Assembly (NCBI GenBank): GCA_964401835.1 | Contig: CAYNZP010000012.1 | Location: 1 to 64,000 of the forward strand | Reading direction: 5' to 3' | Source: CAYNZP01 sp964401835 | Lineage (GTDB): Bacteria > Planctomycetota > Phycisphaerae > SM23-33 | Length of the DNA: 64,000 bases | Shown: piece after piece, positions 1 through 8,840 of the stretch | Layout of the letters: each line of letters begins with the position of its first letter | How positions within the stretch are numbered: position 1 is the first letter of the stretch | Made by a program: the position numbers and the translations under genes | Notes under the pieces: generated by a model | Told to the model about the DNA's origin: nothing | The model's database searches: none | What the model saw: only the letters and a program-made list of their open reading frames with translations

Positions 1-432
1 GAAAAACATAGGCAAGACTCTCACAGAAGTTGGTACATAAAATGGGGGCAGGTCAGCAGCGTTGCGCACCAGCTTTGATGTTTCCTCATGGTCAGCGAGG
101 TAATCCATTGGGGGATTGGTAAAGACAATAAATGGGTCGACCTCGCGAATGATTCGGACAGCCCGTCTTCGATATTCACTGCTGTATTCGACTTCCAGAT
201 CATAACCACCCGCATAGTGAAAATGGGCGTTTATTACGGCTGCGGAATCAACATTTTCCTGGAGGCGTTTCTGACGGATTTCCTGAGGCCGAAGGGTCGG
301 GGAACCCATCTCTCCGCCGGCCATTACCGCCAGGTGAATTTCATAGCCCGCTTCAGCGAGAAGTACCAGCGTTCCGGCAACTTGAAATTCGATGTCGTCC
401 GGATGACAACCAAATGCCAACACCCTTTTCAT
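1..432 (-). CDS. PIG-L/LmbE family deacetylase, 3' end beyond the window
   Basis: The first 144 codons of a PIG-L (LmbE-like) zinc deacetylase are present; the frame is open to the left edge. The start ATG (430..432) follows a GGGAGAAG ribosome site. The N-terminus carries the family signature in MKRVLAFGCHPDD: the H-P-D-D residues bind zinc and supply the catalytic aspartate. A later D-H-x-x-T-S-like stretch (residues about 117-123, DHEETSK) matches the second conserved region. Family members remove N-acetyl groups from GlcNAc-containing small molecules or glycans; the substrate cannot be told here. A 47-bp piece of this gene (positions 9..55) recurs at 5649..5695 in the opposite orientation. 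No partner gene is visible downstream because of the window edge. Confidence 0.85.
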   Translation of the reverse strand, partial: MKRVLAFGCHPDDIEFQVAGTLVLLAEAGYEIHLAVMAGGEMGSPTLRPQEIRQKRLQENVDSAAVINAHFHYAGGYDLEVEYSSEYRRRAVRIIREVDPFIVFTNPPMDYLADHEETSKLVRNAADLPPFYVPTSVRVLPMFF

Positions 433-622
433 CACAGCTTCTCCCTGTAATTTTGTAATAACACAAGTTTAGGGGGAAAAATCAAAAAAAAGAATGTCAG
501 ATATTGCCATTTTTTTGTATAATCTTGCATGCGGGGTTATCGACTTACTTTACATTAAAGCTTTTTTTCATCTTTTAACAAAACGGCTTTGTATACTATT
601 GCAACAAAAAAGAGTTCCATAA

Positions 623-1477
623 ATGCAATCTAAAACCGTAGGACATGTGTGGAATCAACAGGCTGGTGTATCCCCATGCATCCAGTGCGCAACCAATTAC
701 CAACACCCGACCCTGAATAAGACCAAGCGATCTATTTACCCTCATTGGGTACTGGACTATAACTTTTCCAAGTCGGACCTATATAAAGTAGCCACAACCG
801 CTGGTCGATGGAAAACACGTCAGGCCAAAATCGCCCACCTCTATCCTCCCAACACCCCCTATTGGGAAAAGCCCATAAGGAAATCAATGTGGGTTAATAG
901 TGCATGGGTTATTTTTTCAGGGGGTGACATCTCGGGCCTGCAAAAATTGATAGAAGAAGAAAATTATGCCCGCTTTGTAGACTCTAATGGCATAATCGGC
1001 CAAATACTTCTCAACGCTGCCAACATAGGACACACTAAAGGTGAAAACGGCTTCTGGGAAGCCCAATCAATCCTATGTGATCTTATCAGCCGGTTGTTAA
1101 AGTCAGACTGGCTCGAAAAGGAAACTTATCGAATTCGAATCGATGATGCCGCTGAGACAACTGATATTGTAAGCGAAACAGATAATTACTTTCGGGCTCA
1201 TCTTTCCGAGAGAGTAACTCTAAAAGATATAGCCAGACACCTGCATGTTAGCCCTTCGACCTTGTCTCATACCTATAAACGCCTAACTAGCCAGTCCCCA
1301 ATGTCCAAAATGATTGAATTGCGTATAGGCCTGGCCAAGAATCTGCTTTTAAGAGGTCAGCGGCTGAAAAACATCGCTCAACAAACCGGCTTCAGTGATG
1401 AATATCACCTTTCAAAAACTTTCAAACGTGTCGAAGGCAAGTCTCCAAAACAGTTCACCGCATCAAGATTTCATTAA
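623..1477 (+). CDS. AraC/XylS family transcriptional regulator
   Basis: The 284-residue protein ends in a double helix-turn-helix AraC domain (about residues 190-283): VTLKDIARHLHVSPSTLSH is the first HTH and IAQQTGFSDEYHLSKTFKR the second, followed by the usual G-x-S-P-x-Q-F close. The N-terminal about 170 residues would be the ligand-sensing part; its Y-P-H-W-V-L-D-Y stretch and a proline-rich turn resemble the cupin-like arm seen in sugar-responsive AraC proteins, but I cannot name a ligand. It stands alone on the plus strand, convergent with the rhaB operon (which reads towards it) and divergent from the deacetylase gene. It is a plausible regulator of either neighbour. A TATACT box at 592..597 is a possible -10; no good -35 or strong ribosome site is seen. 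Confidence 0.85.
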   Translation: MQSKTVGHVWNQQAGVSPCIQCATNYQHPTLNKTKRSIYPHWVLDYNFSKSDLYKVATTAGRWKTRQAKIAHLYPPNTPYWEKPIRKSMWVNSAWVIFSGGDISGLQKLIEEENYARFVDSNGIIGQILLNAANIGHTKGENGFWEAQSILCDLISRLLKSDWLEKETYRIRIDDAAETTDIVSETDNYFRAHLSERVTLKDIARHLHVSPSTLSHTYKRLTSQSPMSKMIELRIGLAKNLLLRGQRLKNIAQQTGFSDEYHLSKTFKRVEGKSPKQFTASRFH

Positions 1478-1791
1478 AGCCGACTTTTCTTCTCCTGCGT
1501 AATTGCTTTAGATATTAACTGACCTACCCACAAAAAAAGGGACCCCAGTTACCCGAGAGTTTTGCCGAGATTACCTCAAAAGAAACAAAAAAGAATTCAC
1601 CGGTCATTTTCCCTCACAAATTTGCATTCATTAAGCCCCGGCGAATTTAAGACTTACAAGACCTTTACACAACACCATCTCCCCACTCTACTGGCGCTGA
1701 TTCGGTACAGGTAATTGTCGGCATAGATTTGCACCAAATCGGTGCCTTGGTGTAACTGCCATAATATAACTCTCTACTTAATTGATATTTT
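1478..1791. other. Intergenic region between convergent genes
   Basis: About 310 bases between the araC-type gene and the end of the PHP gene. No open frame with a ribosome site was found. A short inverted repeat, GCACC-AAATC-GGTGC, lies near 1731-1745 and can also pair in an alternative register (CACCAA/TTGGTG). No T-tract follows, so it is not a clear terminator. Confidence 0.4.
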
Positions 1792-3078
1792 TTAAAGCTC
1801 AATATTGGTTTTATAATAACGTCGTATTATATCTGCCCCCATATTCGCGAATGCTTCTATTCGCGAGGCTGCCGTTTCATAAGCTGGGTTGGGCTTTCCC
1901 ACCGAATCGACGAAGCCGCACTCGCCGTTAAGTGTTAAAAACTGATGGGCAGCTACAACATATGCACCCTCGACAAAGATTTCCTTAATATCTTCCGGCA
2001 CAGCCGCCCCGTCAATACAGGTGGGTTCTATTGGCAATAAATCCAGCGTGTTATGTTCAGTTCCACCGACCACAATGAAACCCGCACTCCGTATCGCTTT
2101 TGCATAGTGGCTCAATACATCAGGCTGATTGCGGATCGGGATAAGTTCCACACAGTGGATATTGTTTTGCTGGAGCGAGTCTATGAGCTTTCCAACAGGC
2201 TGTTCGAAATCACAGATTGGGCTCGTGCCATCGGCCAGCGTCGGATAACAGGGAATACCACCAAGTTGGAGTATCAATTCATAAGCTTGGGCAAAATCCA
2301 GAAACGTTTCCCGAACGAAGCAACTCTTGCCGGCCTTCATGAGATGTGAGCGAATCTCGCCCTGAATTTTTACTGCATCTTCAGCATCTGCCTTAGGAGT
2401 AACGCCAAAGACTTCGCTGAGTTTCGTAATCCTATCACCAACAGGTACTTTTTCGAAAAAGGTCTCCTGGAAAGCTTGCGCCAAGTGCCTCTCCTGCAAA
2501 TAAACGGTTTTGCGGTCGCAGTTGTGACGTAGGGTCACCATGTCAATTATCTTCGATTCATCCAACCCCATATCCAGGCTTTGATTGTTAAAGACTTCCT
2601 GGAGCTTTTGGGTCATTTCCTTCATTCGCCTGGAATCGTTGCTGCGGATCGTGTTGATAAGTTCCCTTGCCCGTGAAGTCATCTCCACGAAGTGCGTAAT
2701 CCCTTTTCCGCAGATGTACATTTTCCCGGGATTGCCGGGATCGTTTATCTTTACACCCGCGACTACCAGTTCATCTATAAGTGCGATTATTTCCAATCCG
2801 AATAATGGAAATATCCCATTTGTTCGTGCAAGCTCGGTGAATTCCTCATAAACAGAAAAGTCGTAGTAGTTACTCACGCCCACCACACCTACACCTTGGG
2901 CAACGGCTAAGTTCACTGCCTGCTTGACATTACAAAAAGCGGAAAAATTCGGCGGAAGATGGACATGCGAATTTACTCGAGGCTGCGGAGAACTTCGCCA
3001 TGGGTAACCGGAGGAATCTGTAATTTCTTCCAGGGAGGCTAGGTCACGAATCACTGAAATACTTTGATTTTGTTGCAC
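1792..3078 (-). CDS. PHP-fold metal-dependent hydrolase-like protein of a rhamnose locus
   Basis: This 428-residue protein begins at a GTG (3076..3078). Its GAGGAG ribosome site overlaps the rhaB stop, so translation is probably coupled. A polymerase-and-histidinol-phosphatase type fold is suggested by N-S-H-V-H-L-P-P-N-F near residue 36, followed by G-V-V-G-V-S-N-Y-Y-D-F and F-G-L-E-I: the same spacing of His-x-His, N/D and Glu metal ligands as in PHP enzymes. A late G-G-T-E-H-N-T (about residue 345) supplies further possible ligands. The middle (150-240) is predicted mostly helical and matches nothing I recognise. Placement after deoR and rhaB suggests a role in deoxy-sugar or sugar-phosphate breakdown. 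The reaction is unknown; a hydrolase, isomerase or aldolase replacement are all possible. Confidence 0.6.
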   Translation of the reverse strand: MQQNQSISVIRDLASLEEITDSSGYPWRSSPQPRVNSHVHLPPNFSAFCNVKQAVNLAVAQGVGVVGVSNYYDFSVYEEFTELARTNGIFPLFGLEIIALIDELVVAGVKINDPGNPGKMYICGKGITHFVEMTSRARELINTIRSNDSRRMKEMTQKLQEVFNNQSLDMGLDESKIIDMVTLRHNCDRKTVYLQERHLAQAFQETFFEKVPVGDRITKLSEVFGVTPKADAEDAVKIQGEIRSHLMKAGKSCFVRETFLDFAQAYELILQLGGIPCYPTLADGTSPICDFEQPVGKLIDSLQQNNIHCVELIPIRNQPDVLSHYAKAIRSAGFIVVGGTEHNTLDLLPIEPTCIDGAAVPEDIKEIFVEGAYVVAAHQFLTLNGECGFVDSVGKPNPAYETAASRIEAFANMGADIIRRYYKTNIEL

Positions 3079-3092
3079 TTGAATTTTGCTCC

Positions 3093-4562
3093 TCAGTTGG
3101 TACGCAGCTTTATGTACTTTTCCATCTTTACCCTCCAGATATCTGAATCTTCCGGCTGGTATGTTTTTATCTCGACGGAGTTTCGCATTACCTGGCGAAT
3201 TTGGTCGTTATCTTTAAGAATTCCCAGCCCGCGGGCCTGGCAAAGTGCGTTGCCCAAAGCGGTGCATTGGTCGGCTCCGGCAAAGACATCCATTCCGCAA
3301 GCATTGGCTGTGAATTGGCAAAGCAGCTGGTTGGCAATTCCACCACCGACAAGATAAAGCGCCTCGCGCCGTTTGCCTGTAAGCTTGGATATAATGTCCA
3401 TCCCATAAGCATATTCCAACGCCAGGGATTCCAGAACACACCGCACAAGTTCCCCACGAGTTTTCGGTTCACCTTCTTTGTTTGCCTTTAGATTTTTCTG
3501 GAGAGTTTGTTCCATGTCGCTCGGTGCGAGAAGCTTATCGTCTGCGACATTTACCAACCCTTCAAACCTTGTTGCCTGGGCGGCCTCGGCCGTCATGCGA
3601 ACATAATCCCAGGGATCTTCGGAGGTGTCCCATTTTCTGCGAAGTTCCTGCACAAGCCAAAGGCCTAGAATGTTTCTGGCCAGATACCAACCTCCCAACG
3701 TGTATTCGTTGGTGTAGCCCTGCTGGAGACATTCCGGGGTAACAACAGGAGCATCCACCAAACAACCCAGAATGCTCCACGTCCCACATGAAAGGAACGC
3801 CCAGTAATCGCCCTCTGCGGGTACGGCGGCAAGTGCAACAGAGGTGTCGTGCCCGCAGACAGCCACAACGGGAACATCACCTATACCCGTCGATTCCGCA
3901 AGTTCTGGTCGCAAAGCACCCAATACAGTCCCCGGTTCAATCAATTCACTGAACATTCCATCGGGTAAGCCAAAACGTGAAATAATCTCCTTACTCCATT
4001 GCCCATCAGTGGTCATCAGGTTGGTTGTATTGGCTATCGATTTTTCGCTGGCTTTGCGGCCGGTAAGGAAGAAATTGAATAAATCGGGCATGTTCAGAAA
4101 TGTATCCGCCTTATCTATCAAGGGTGAGTTATCGCGCTTAAGGGATACCAGTTGAAACAGTGAACTTATTGCCCATGGCTCGTAACCTGTTTCTGCAAAA
4201 ATACCATCGCGACTCATTATCGGGTCGGAATATTCATGGATATTGTTTGTGCGTTTATCTCGGTAGTGAACGGGATTACCCAGCAATTCATCTTTACAGA
4301 GAAGCCCGAAGTCCACGCCCCAGGTATCTACCCCCACGCTTTCAAGCTTTACGCCTCTTTCGGCACAAATACGTAAAGATTGGAGTATTTCATTGAGCAG
4401 ATAGGGGAAATTCCAATGCAAAGTATTATCAATCGTTACGGGCTTGTTGGGCCAACGGCGAATTTCTTCCATCGAGATTTTGTCACCTTCAAGCGTGGCG
4501 ATTATCCCTCGGCCGCTTTCAGCACCCAAGTCTATTGCGAGAAAATGGTTTACTTCTGCCAT
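3093..4562 (-). CDS. rhaB: L-rhamnulokinase (FGGY carbohydrate kinase)
   Basis: A 489-residue FGGY kinase, the normal length for rhamnulokinase, which phosphorylates L-rhamnulose to L-rhamnulose-1-phosphate with ATP in the cytoplasm. The N-terminal ATPase fold starts FLAIDLGAESGRG. The substrate lobe contains S-V-G-V-D-T-W-G-V-D-F, and AVCGHDTSVALAAVP and SCGTWSILG are characteristic of RhaB. The C-terminal nucleotide lobe has LYLVGGGIANQLLCQFTAN. The start ATG has an AAGGAA site 9 bases upstream and lies 16 bases after the deoR-type gene; the PHP gene follows 14 bases later, so the three form one operon. No rhamnose isomerase or rhamnulose-1-P aldolase is in the window. Confidence 0.92.
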   Translation of the reverse strand: MAEVNHFLAIDLGAESGRGIIATLEGDKISMEEIRRWPNKPVTIDNTLHWNFPYLLNEILQSLRICAERGVKLESVGVDTWGVDFGLLCKDELLGNPVHYRDKRTNNIHEYSDPIMSRDGIFAETGYEPWAISSLFQLVSLKRDNSPLIDKADTFLNMPDLFNFFLTGRKASEKSIANTTNLMTTDGQWSKEIISRFGLPDGMFSELIEPGTVLGALRPELAESTGIGDVPVVAVCGHDTSVALAAVPAEGDYWAFLSCGTWSILGCLVDAPVVTPECLQQGYTNEYTLGGWYLARNILGLWLVQELRRKWDTSEDPWDYVRMTAEAAQATRFEGLVNVADDKLLAPSDMEQTLQKNLKANKEGEPKTRGELVRCVLESLALEYAYGMDIISKLTGKRREALYLVGGGIANQLLCQFTANACGMDVFAGADQCTALGNALCQARGLGILKDNDQIRQVMRNSVEIKTYQPEDSDIWRVKMEKYIKLRTN

Positions 4563-4578
4563 AGTTCATATTTCCTTT

Positions 4579-5352
4579 TCAAGAAGCGACTATTATTTCT
4601 GTCGAAAGCGATTCAAGCAATCTTAGCCAATTCTCATCGACACCACTGTCAGTCACTATCATGTCAATCTCATCAAAATCACACTGCTTGATAAGACCCG
4701 GTACGCCAAATTTGGAATGGTCCGCAAGGAGTATAACTTTCTCAGCGGCTTGTATTATTTTACGGTCCATATCAACCATGATCTGATTGGCGTTAAAAAC
4801 ACCTTCCTGGCTGACACTGGCACAACCCAATATTCCTACTGAGGCACGGATGCCTTCCAACTGGTTTTCCGCCGTGGTACCCAAGGCAACACCAGTTCGT
4901 GGGTAAACATACCCGCCAAGCAAAGTAACTTCAGTTTCAATGTCGGTCGAAAGCATTGAGGCAATCTCGGGGCAATTAGTGACCAAGTTCAACCTCTTTC
5001 CTGAAAGCAACTGTGCAGCATAACAACAAGTCGAGCCCCCATTAATAATCACGCTTTGCCCATCATCTATGAGACCAGCCACATTACGTGCTATAACCTG
5101 TTTCTCAGCCGCCATGGATGTAGCACGTTCAGAAGCAGCCAGGCGATAACCTCCACGATACTGAGTACAAATTACCCCGCCATGCGTACGAGCTACCTGA
5201 GATTTGGCAACTAGAGCCTCCACATCCCGTCGGGCTGTGCTCTCGGAAACTTCAAGAAATTCCCCAAGCTCCGAAAGAGAAACAAAGCCTTTCTTAGCGA
5301 TATACTCCATCGCCTTACCCTGTCGATCATTAATACCCTCATAAGTGGCCAT
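4579..5352 (-). CDS. DeoR/GlpR family transcriptional regulator
   Basis: A 257-residue regulator with the two-part DeoR architecture. An N-terminal winged helix (about residues 6-60, with VSLSELGEFLEVSESTARRD as recognition region, then T-H-G-G) binds DNA. The C-terminal effector domain, related to ribose-5-phosphate isomerase, senses a phosphorylated sugar: NGGSTCCYAAQ and LGGYVYPRTGVALG are its conserved sugar-phosphate loops. It is the first gene of the deoR-rhaB-PHP operon, and AAAGG lies 7 bases before the start. By family behaviour it would repress its own operon until rhamnulose-1-P or a related ester accumulates. The AT-rich stretch 5353-5450 upstream would hold promoter and operator. 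Confidence 0.9.
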   Translation of the reverse strand: MATYEGINDRQGKAMEYIAKKGFVSLSELGEFLEVSESTARRDVEALVAKSQVARTHGGVICTQYRGGYRLAASERATSMAAEKQVIARNVAGLIDDGQSVIINGGSTCCYAAQLLSGKRLNLVTNCPEIASMLSTDIETEVTLLGGYVYPRTGVALGTTAENQLEGIRASVGILGCASVSQEGVFNANQIMVDMDRKIIQAAEKVILLADHSKFGVPGLIKQCDFDEIDMIVTDSGVDENWLRLLESLSTEIIVAS

Positions 5353-5648
5353 AATAAAAACCTTTCAGATTATGATAGATTTCTACCATTTTTTACCTTT
5401 CTTTTCCATAATCTTTCTCATTTGAAATATTATCACGGTGTTTTTGGGCCTGTGTCGATAGTGTGGCTCCAAAAGTCGGCCGAATTTAAGTCGTTTTAAT
5501 AAATGGCGTTAAAACTCCCTAAAAACGCGGGTTTCAGCCTATCTCATATGATTTCACCTCGCTGCAATCCTTGAGGTTATGGTCGATCCATTGAAGTTTT
5601 TGCTGTTGGTTATCTCTGGCTGGATTAACAGCCGCCATTCTGAGAGGT
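5353..5648. other. Upstream region of the rhamnose operon
   Basis: About 300 bases without a credible gene. The first 90 bases next to the deoR start are AT-rich and the likely site of the minus-strand promoter. The rest holds only short open frames without ribosome sites. Confidence 0.4.
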
Positions 5649-5695
5649 TGACCTGCCCCCATTTTATGTACAAACTTCAGTGAGAGTCGTGCCTA
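5649..5695 (+). pseudogene. Fragment of a PIG-L/LmbE deacetylase gene
   Basis: This stretch matches the deacetylase gene at 9..55 (its minus strand) at 44 of 47 positions, beginning with 23 identical bases. Read in the same frame it gives DLPPFYVQTSVRVVP, against DLPPFYVPTSVRVLP in the intact gene, so only two residues differ. The frame then closes at a TAG 15 bases further on, and no homology is visible upstream of 5649. It is a displaced remnant, in inverted orientation relative to the gene, and it ends 49 bases from the 3' end of tRNA-Gly. Confidence 0.75.
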
Positions 5696-5744
5696 AAAGA
5701 GTTGATTAGCTCGTGACTTACTGTTTGGGGTGAAATTAAAAAAA

Positions 5745-5815
<71 letters not shown>

Positions 5816-5879
5816 ATGTTTTCAGTCAGCATTATCCATCTCTGGATGGCACTAGTCAAGGCGGCTAAACCCAAGCGTG

Positions 5880-6980
5880 TCACTTTGAGTACTTTGCAAT
5901 GATGGCCTCCATCTGCTCTGCTTTTTCTTCCATATCCGTGACCATTTTGAACTGCGTCCGACAGCGGTCAAGATTATGTTCCGGCCGATGGATTTTGAAA
6001 TATACGTCGCCTGAAAGATAGTCAGTAAGAAAACGTGTGCCTATCTCAAAAGTAATAAGCTTAGCCGAAAATGCCAAATGCTCAATTTCAATGGGTGTAA
6101 GAAATTCTTTTGCAGTGGATAAATACCCATTGGCCAGGCAATCAAACTTTTCTATGTCCATGCAAACTTTCGAAAGGTCTTTCTCGTCCTCCGCCGCAGG
6201 ATTTGTCCCAAGCCTTGCAGAATCCCCAAAATCGTACATAGGTACGCCGGGCATCACAGTATCCAGATCGATAACGCAAATGCCCTCCCCCGTCTCATCA
6301 TCGATCATCACGTTATTCAGTTTTGTATCATTGTGAGTAATCCGCTCAGGAGTCTTTCCCTGCTCGATAAGGTCGACAATCACAGATGCGACTGCTTCAC
6401 GCTCCAGCACAAAATCAATTTCATCCTTTACAGATGCAGAGCGGTTTTCGGGGTCTTTTTCCAAGGCCTCTTTAAATACAGCAAAACGCCATTTGGTATT
6501 GTGGAAATTGGGGATCGTCTCGTGCAGCCGCTCTCCAGGCATATCACTTATCAGTTTTTGGAATTCGCCAAAGGCCTTCGATGCGTTATAAATTTGATCG
6601 TTACTCTCAACAATGTCGTATGTCTGAGCGCCTTCGATAAACAAATAGGTCCGCCAGTAATTCCCATCATCATCTCTGCAAAAGGATGCTCCGTCGGTCG
6701 TGGGCACAAGGTTGAGGGTTTCCCTGTCAGGATCACCACCGGCTTGCTGTATCTTTTGGCGAAGATGTTTGGTAACGCGGTCGATATTCTCCATCAAATG
6801 TTCAGGCTGTTTAAATACGAAATGATTGATTCTCTGATGTACGAAACGCTTCTGGCCGCTATCGGTCTTGAAGATGCTGACAAAGGTATCATTGATATGG
6901 CCCGAGCCATACGGCATTACCTCTTTTAAATCTCCTTCAATTTGGAATTTTGCGATTATCTTATTAAGATCGTATTTCAC
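5880..6980 (-). CDS. Aminoglycoside-phosphotransferase-fold sugar kinase, NahK-like
   Basis: This 366-residue protein has the APH kinase fold. The catalytic loop RITHNDTKLNNVMID and the metal-binding V-I-D-L-D-T-V-M-P-G motif match N-acetylhexosamine 1-kinase (NahK) of the bifidobacterial lacto-N-biose pathway closely. The N-terminal G-S-G-H-I-N-D-T-F-V is the nucleotide loop. It would phosphorylate the anomeric OH of GlcNAc, GalNAc or another hexose. The start is a GTG at 6978..6980, 7 bases after GAGGAG, and it lies 15 bases behind the nucleotidyltransferase gene. The pair therefore looks like a salvage module: free sugar to sugar-1-P to NDP-sugar. Exact sugar preference is not visible. Confidence 0.75.
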   Translation of the reverse strand: MKYDLNKIIAKFQIEGDLKEVMPYGSGHINDTFVSIFKTDSGQKRFVHQRINHFVFKQPEHLMENIDRVTKHLRQKIQQAGGDPDRETLNLVPTTDGASFCRDDDGNYWRTYLFIEGAQTYDIVESNDQIYNASKAFGEFQKLISDMPGERLHETIPNFHNTKWRFAVFKEALEKDPENRSASVKDEIDFVLEREAVASVIVDLIEQGKTPERITHNDTKLNNVMIDDETGEGICVIDLDTVMPGVPMYDFGDSARLGTNPAAEDEKDLSKVCMDIEKFDCLANGYLSTAKEFLTPIEIEHLAFSAKLITFEIGTRFLTDYLSGDVYFKIHRPEHNLDRCRTQFKMVTDMEEKAEQMEAIIAKYSK

Positions 6981-6995
6981 TCCATAGCTCCTCGA

Positions 6996-7910
6996 CTAAC
7001 CCCAGAGCTTTTCGCTATACACACCATTACTAACCAGTGCATTAACAGCCTCAACGACCATTGGCTTATCTTCGGGATAGGTTACACCGAGCCATTTTTC
7101 CTCGGATTTCAAAACCTTGACCTTTGCTTTTCCTTCGCTCATCAAGTCGTTAACTACCGTCGGGATGAAAAATTCGGACTTTAGGTTCGAAATGTTGGCT
7201 TCGAGAAATTTCGGGAATCTTTGCTCAAACTCATCGAGTAAACTCGGCGTAAAGCCCCACAAGTTCATCGAAACCAGGCTCCTTGGATCAATTTCAACCC
7301 AGTTTTCGCCGTCTTCGGTGAATTTGACAATATCGCCAAATTTCTGAATTTTTGTCCGCTCCACTATTTCAGCCAAATAGCCATCTTCTGTTGCGCTGCA
7401 AACACCCCTGGAAACATAGCCATGCTCCGTAATCGTGTTTTCCAGAATAAAGCTAACCATGCAGAAATCGTAAACATCTCCAGACAGGTCGGCATTTTTC
7501 AGATAATCAAAGATCGTTTTGTAGGAAGATGCGCCGTAAAAGTCGTCGGCATTAATAACCGCAAACGGCGCATCAATAGCGTCTTTGGCGCACAACAGAG
7601 CGTGGGCTGTGCCCCAGGGCTTAACTCTTTCGGCTGGCACTTTAAACCCCATAGGGATTTTATCGAGTTCCTGGAAGACATACTCGGTGTCGATCTTTTC
7701 CTCTATCCGCCGGCCAATCTTTTCCCTGAAGGTTTCTTCGATGTCTTTGCGTATGATAAAGACGACTTTATCAAAGCCGGCCTTAATGGCATCGTGAATT
7801 GAATAATCGATTACGATTTCACCCGACGGGCCTACCGGGTCTACCTGCTTCAGGCCCCCATAGCGACTGCCAATTCCAGCGGCCATTACGACTAACTGTG
7901 GATTTTTCAT
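6996..7910 (-). CDS. Sugar-1-phosphate nucleotidyltransferase
   Basis: The 304-residue protein opens with the nucleotidyltransferase signature LVVMAAGIGSRYGGLKQ, in which G-x-G-x-R and the lysine hold the NTP. It continues with PWGTAHALLCAKD and V-I-N-A-D-D-F-Y-G, where the aspartates coordinate Mg. It resembles glucose-1-P uridylyl/thymidylyltransferases, but the specificity loop does not let me choose a base or sugar. It is upstream of, and co-transcribed with, the NahK-like kinase at 5880..6980, so the likely job is activation of the sugar-1-phosphate made by that kinase. About 180 bases separate it from the B12-domain gene. Confidence 0.85.
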   Translation of the reverse strand: MKNPQLVVMAAGIGSRYGGLKQVDPVGPSGEIVIDYSIHDAIKAGFDKVVFIIRKDIEETFREKIGRRIEEKIDTEYVFQELDKIPMGFKVPAERVKPWGTAHALLCAKDAIDAPFAVINADDFYGASSYKTIFDYLKNADLSGDVYDFCMVSFILENTITEHGYVSRGVCSATEDGYLAEIVERTKIQKFGDIVKFTEDGENWVEIDPRSLVSMNLWGFTPSLLDEFEQRFPKFLEANISNLKSEFFIPTVVNDLMSEGKAKVKVLKSEEKWLGVTYPEDKPMVVEAVNALVSNGVYSEKLWG

Positions 7911-8030
7911 ATTCTCGCTTTCAACTTATTGTAAGCTCGGTCAAATATGTCGATTAAAGTCTTCTTTTATACTCGATAATCCGAATTTGTCCAAGGGTCG
8001 GATTAGCTTCGACATGGGGCTATTTCCATA

Positions 8031-8070
8031 AAAAAAGAACCGCCTTTAATTAACCCAAGGCGGCCCTTTT
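8031..8070 (-). terminator. Rho-independent terminator after the B12-domain gene
   Basis: On the minus strand a CCGCCTT/AAGGCGG stem (arms 8057..8063 and 8040..8046) is followed by TTCTTTTTTT. The plus strand also has a short T-run, so it may work both ways. Confidence 0.8.
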
Positions 8071-8090
8071 TTCAATTTTATTCAAAAATC

Positions 8091-8840
8091 CTAGGCGCTC
8101 ATCGCCATTTTCTTGCTCTTTGCTGAACTGGCGGACTGGGCCTTCTTCTTTCTCTTACGACGACGACCGGGCTCGGGAACGTCAGCCTTGGGTACCCTGA
8201 TCGGGTGTTCTTCAACAACCTTGATAGCCTTGGACACATCCGGTGCGAAAAGGTCTGCATTTACTTCATCGCAGAGCCCTTCTGCCCTATTGAAAACTCC
8301 GCCTGTTACAAGAACCTGCATTTCTTCGCAGACTCCAACTTCCCGAATAGTTTCAATTAGATTGCGTATTCCAGGCACGGCTGAAGGTTTGGCACCATAC
8401 AAGCAGAGAATGTCAGGATTGAGTTTGCCAGCAAATTGGAGAATTTCATCTTTTGCCACACCAGAACCGATGAACCAGACACTCCATCCGCCAGCCTCAA
8501 AAAGGTCGGCAACCATCTGGGCGCCTAATTCTTCATTCTCTCCATCACCGCAGCAAATAACGATCCTTTTGCCATTTTTCGGCTTGCGTGCCAGTAACGC
8601 ATGCAACTGATCTGCAAGCATTCTGTTAATTCTGGTGGCCATGTGTTCAGCCAGAGTGGAAATCTGGTTTTCCCGATAAAGTTTTTCTATCTGCTCCATG
8701 GCCTTCCATATAATGTTCTTCAGAAGTTTGGAGGCCGGTACACCACGGTCCTGTGCAGCCATGATTACTTCACGAGCTTCACAACGTCTTCCAGCAAAAA
8801 GGTGATCTACATACTGTCTGAAGATTTCTGCGGTTGTCAT
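8091..8840 (-). CDS. B12-binding-domain protein with the axial histidine replaced
   Basis: The likely start is ATG 8838..8840, preceded by AGAGGA; an upstream ATG at 8948 lacks such a site. The 249-residue product has a four-helix cap like the B12-binding-2 domain (residues 1-85), then a Rossmann-like B12-binding domain (90-210) ending in the V-T-G-G loop. In cobalamin sensors of this type the cap is followed by E-x-H-x-x-G. Here residues 101-106 read ENEELG, so Glu103 sits where the cobalt-ligating His should be, and the usual S-x-L region is also altered. Cobalamin binding may be lost or base-on. The C-terminus (223-249) is a Lys/Arg-rich tail (RRRKRKKK), suggesting nucleic-acid or membrane contact. 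It stands alone between signalling genes and the sugar-activation pair. Confidence 0.75.
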   Translation of the reverse strand: MTTAEIFRQYVDHLFAGRRCEAREVIMAAQDRGVPASKLLKNIIWKAMEQIEKLYRENQISTLAEHMATRINRMLADQLHALLARKPKNGKRIVICCGDGENEELGAQMVADLFEAGGWSVWFIGSGVAKDEILQFAGKLNPDILCLYGAKPSAVPGIRNLIETIREVGVCEEMQVLVTGGVFNRAEGLCDEVNADLFAPDVSKAIKVVEEHPIRVPKADVPEPGRRRKRKKKAQSASSAKSKKMAMSA

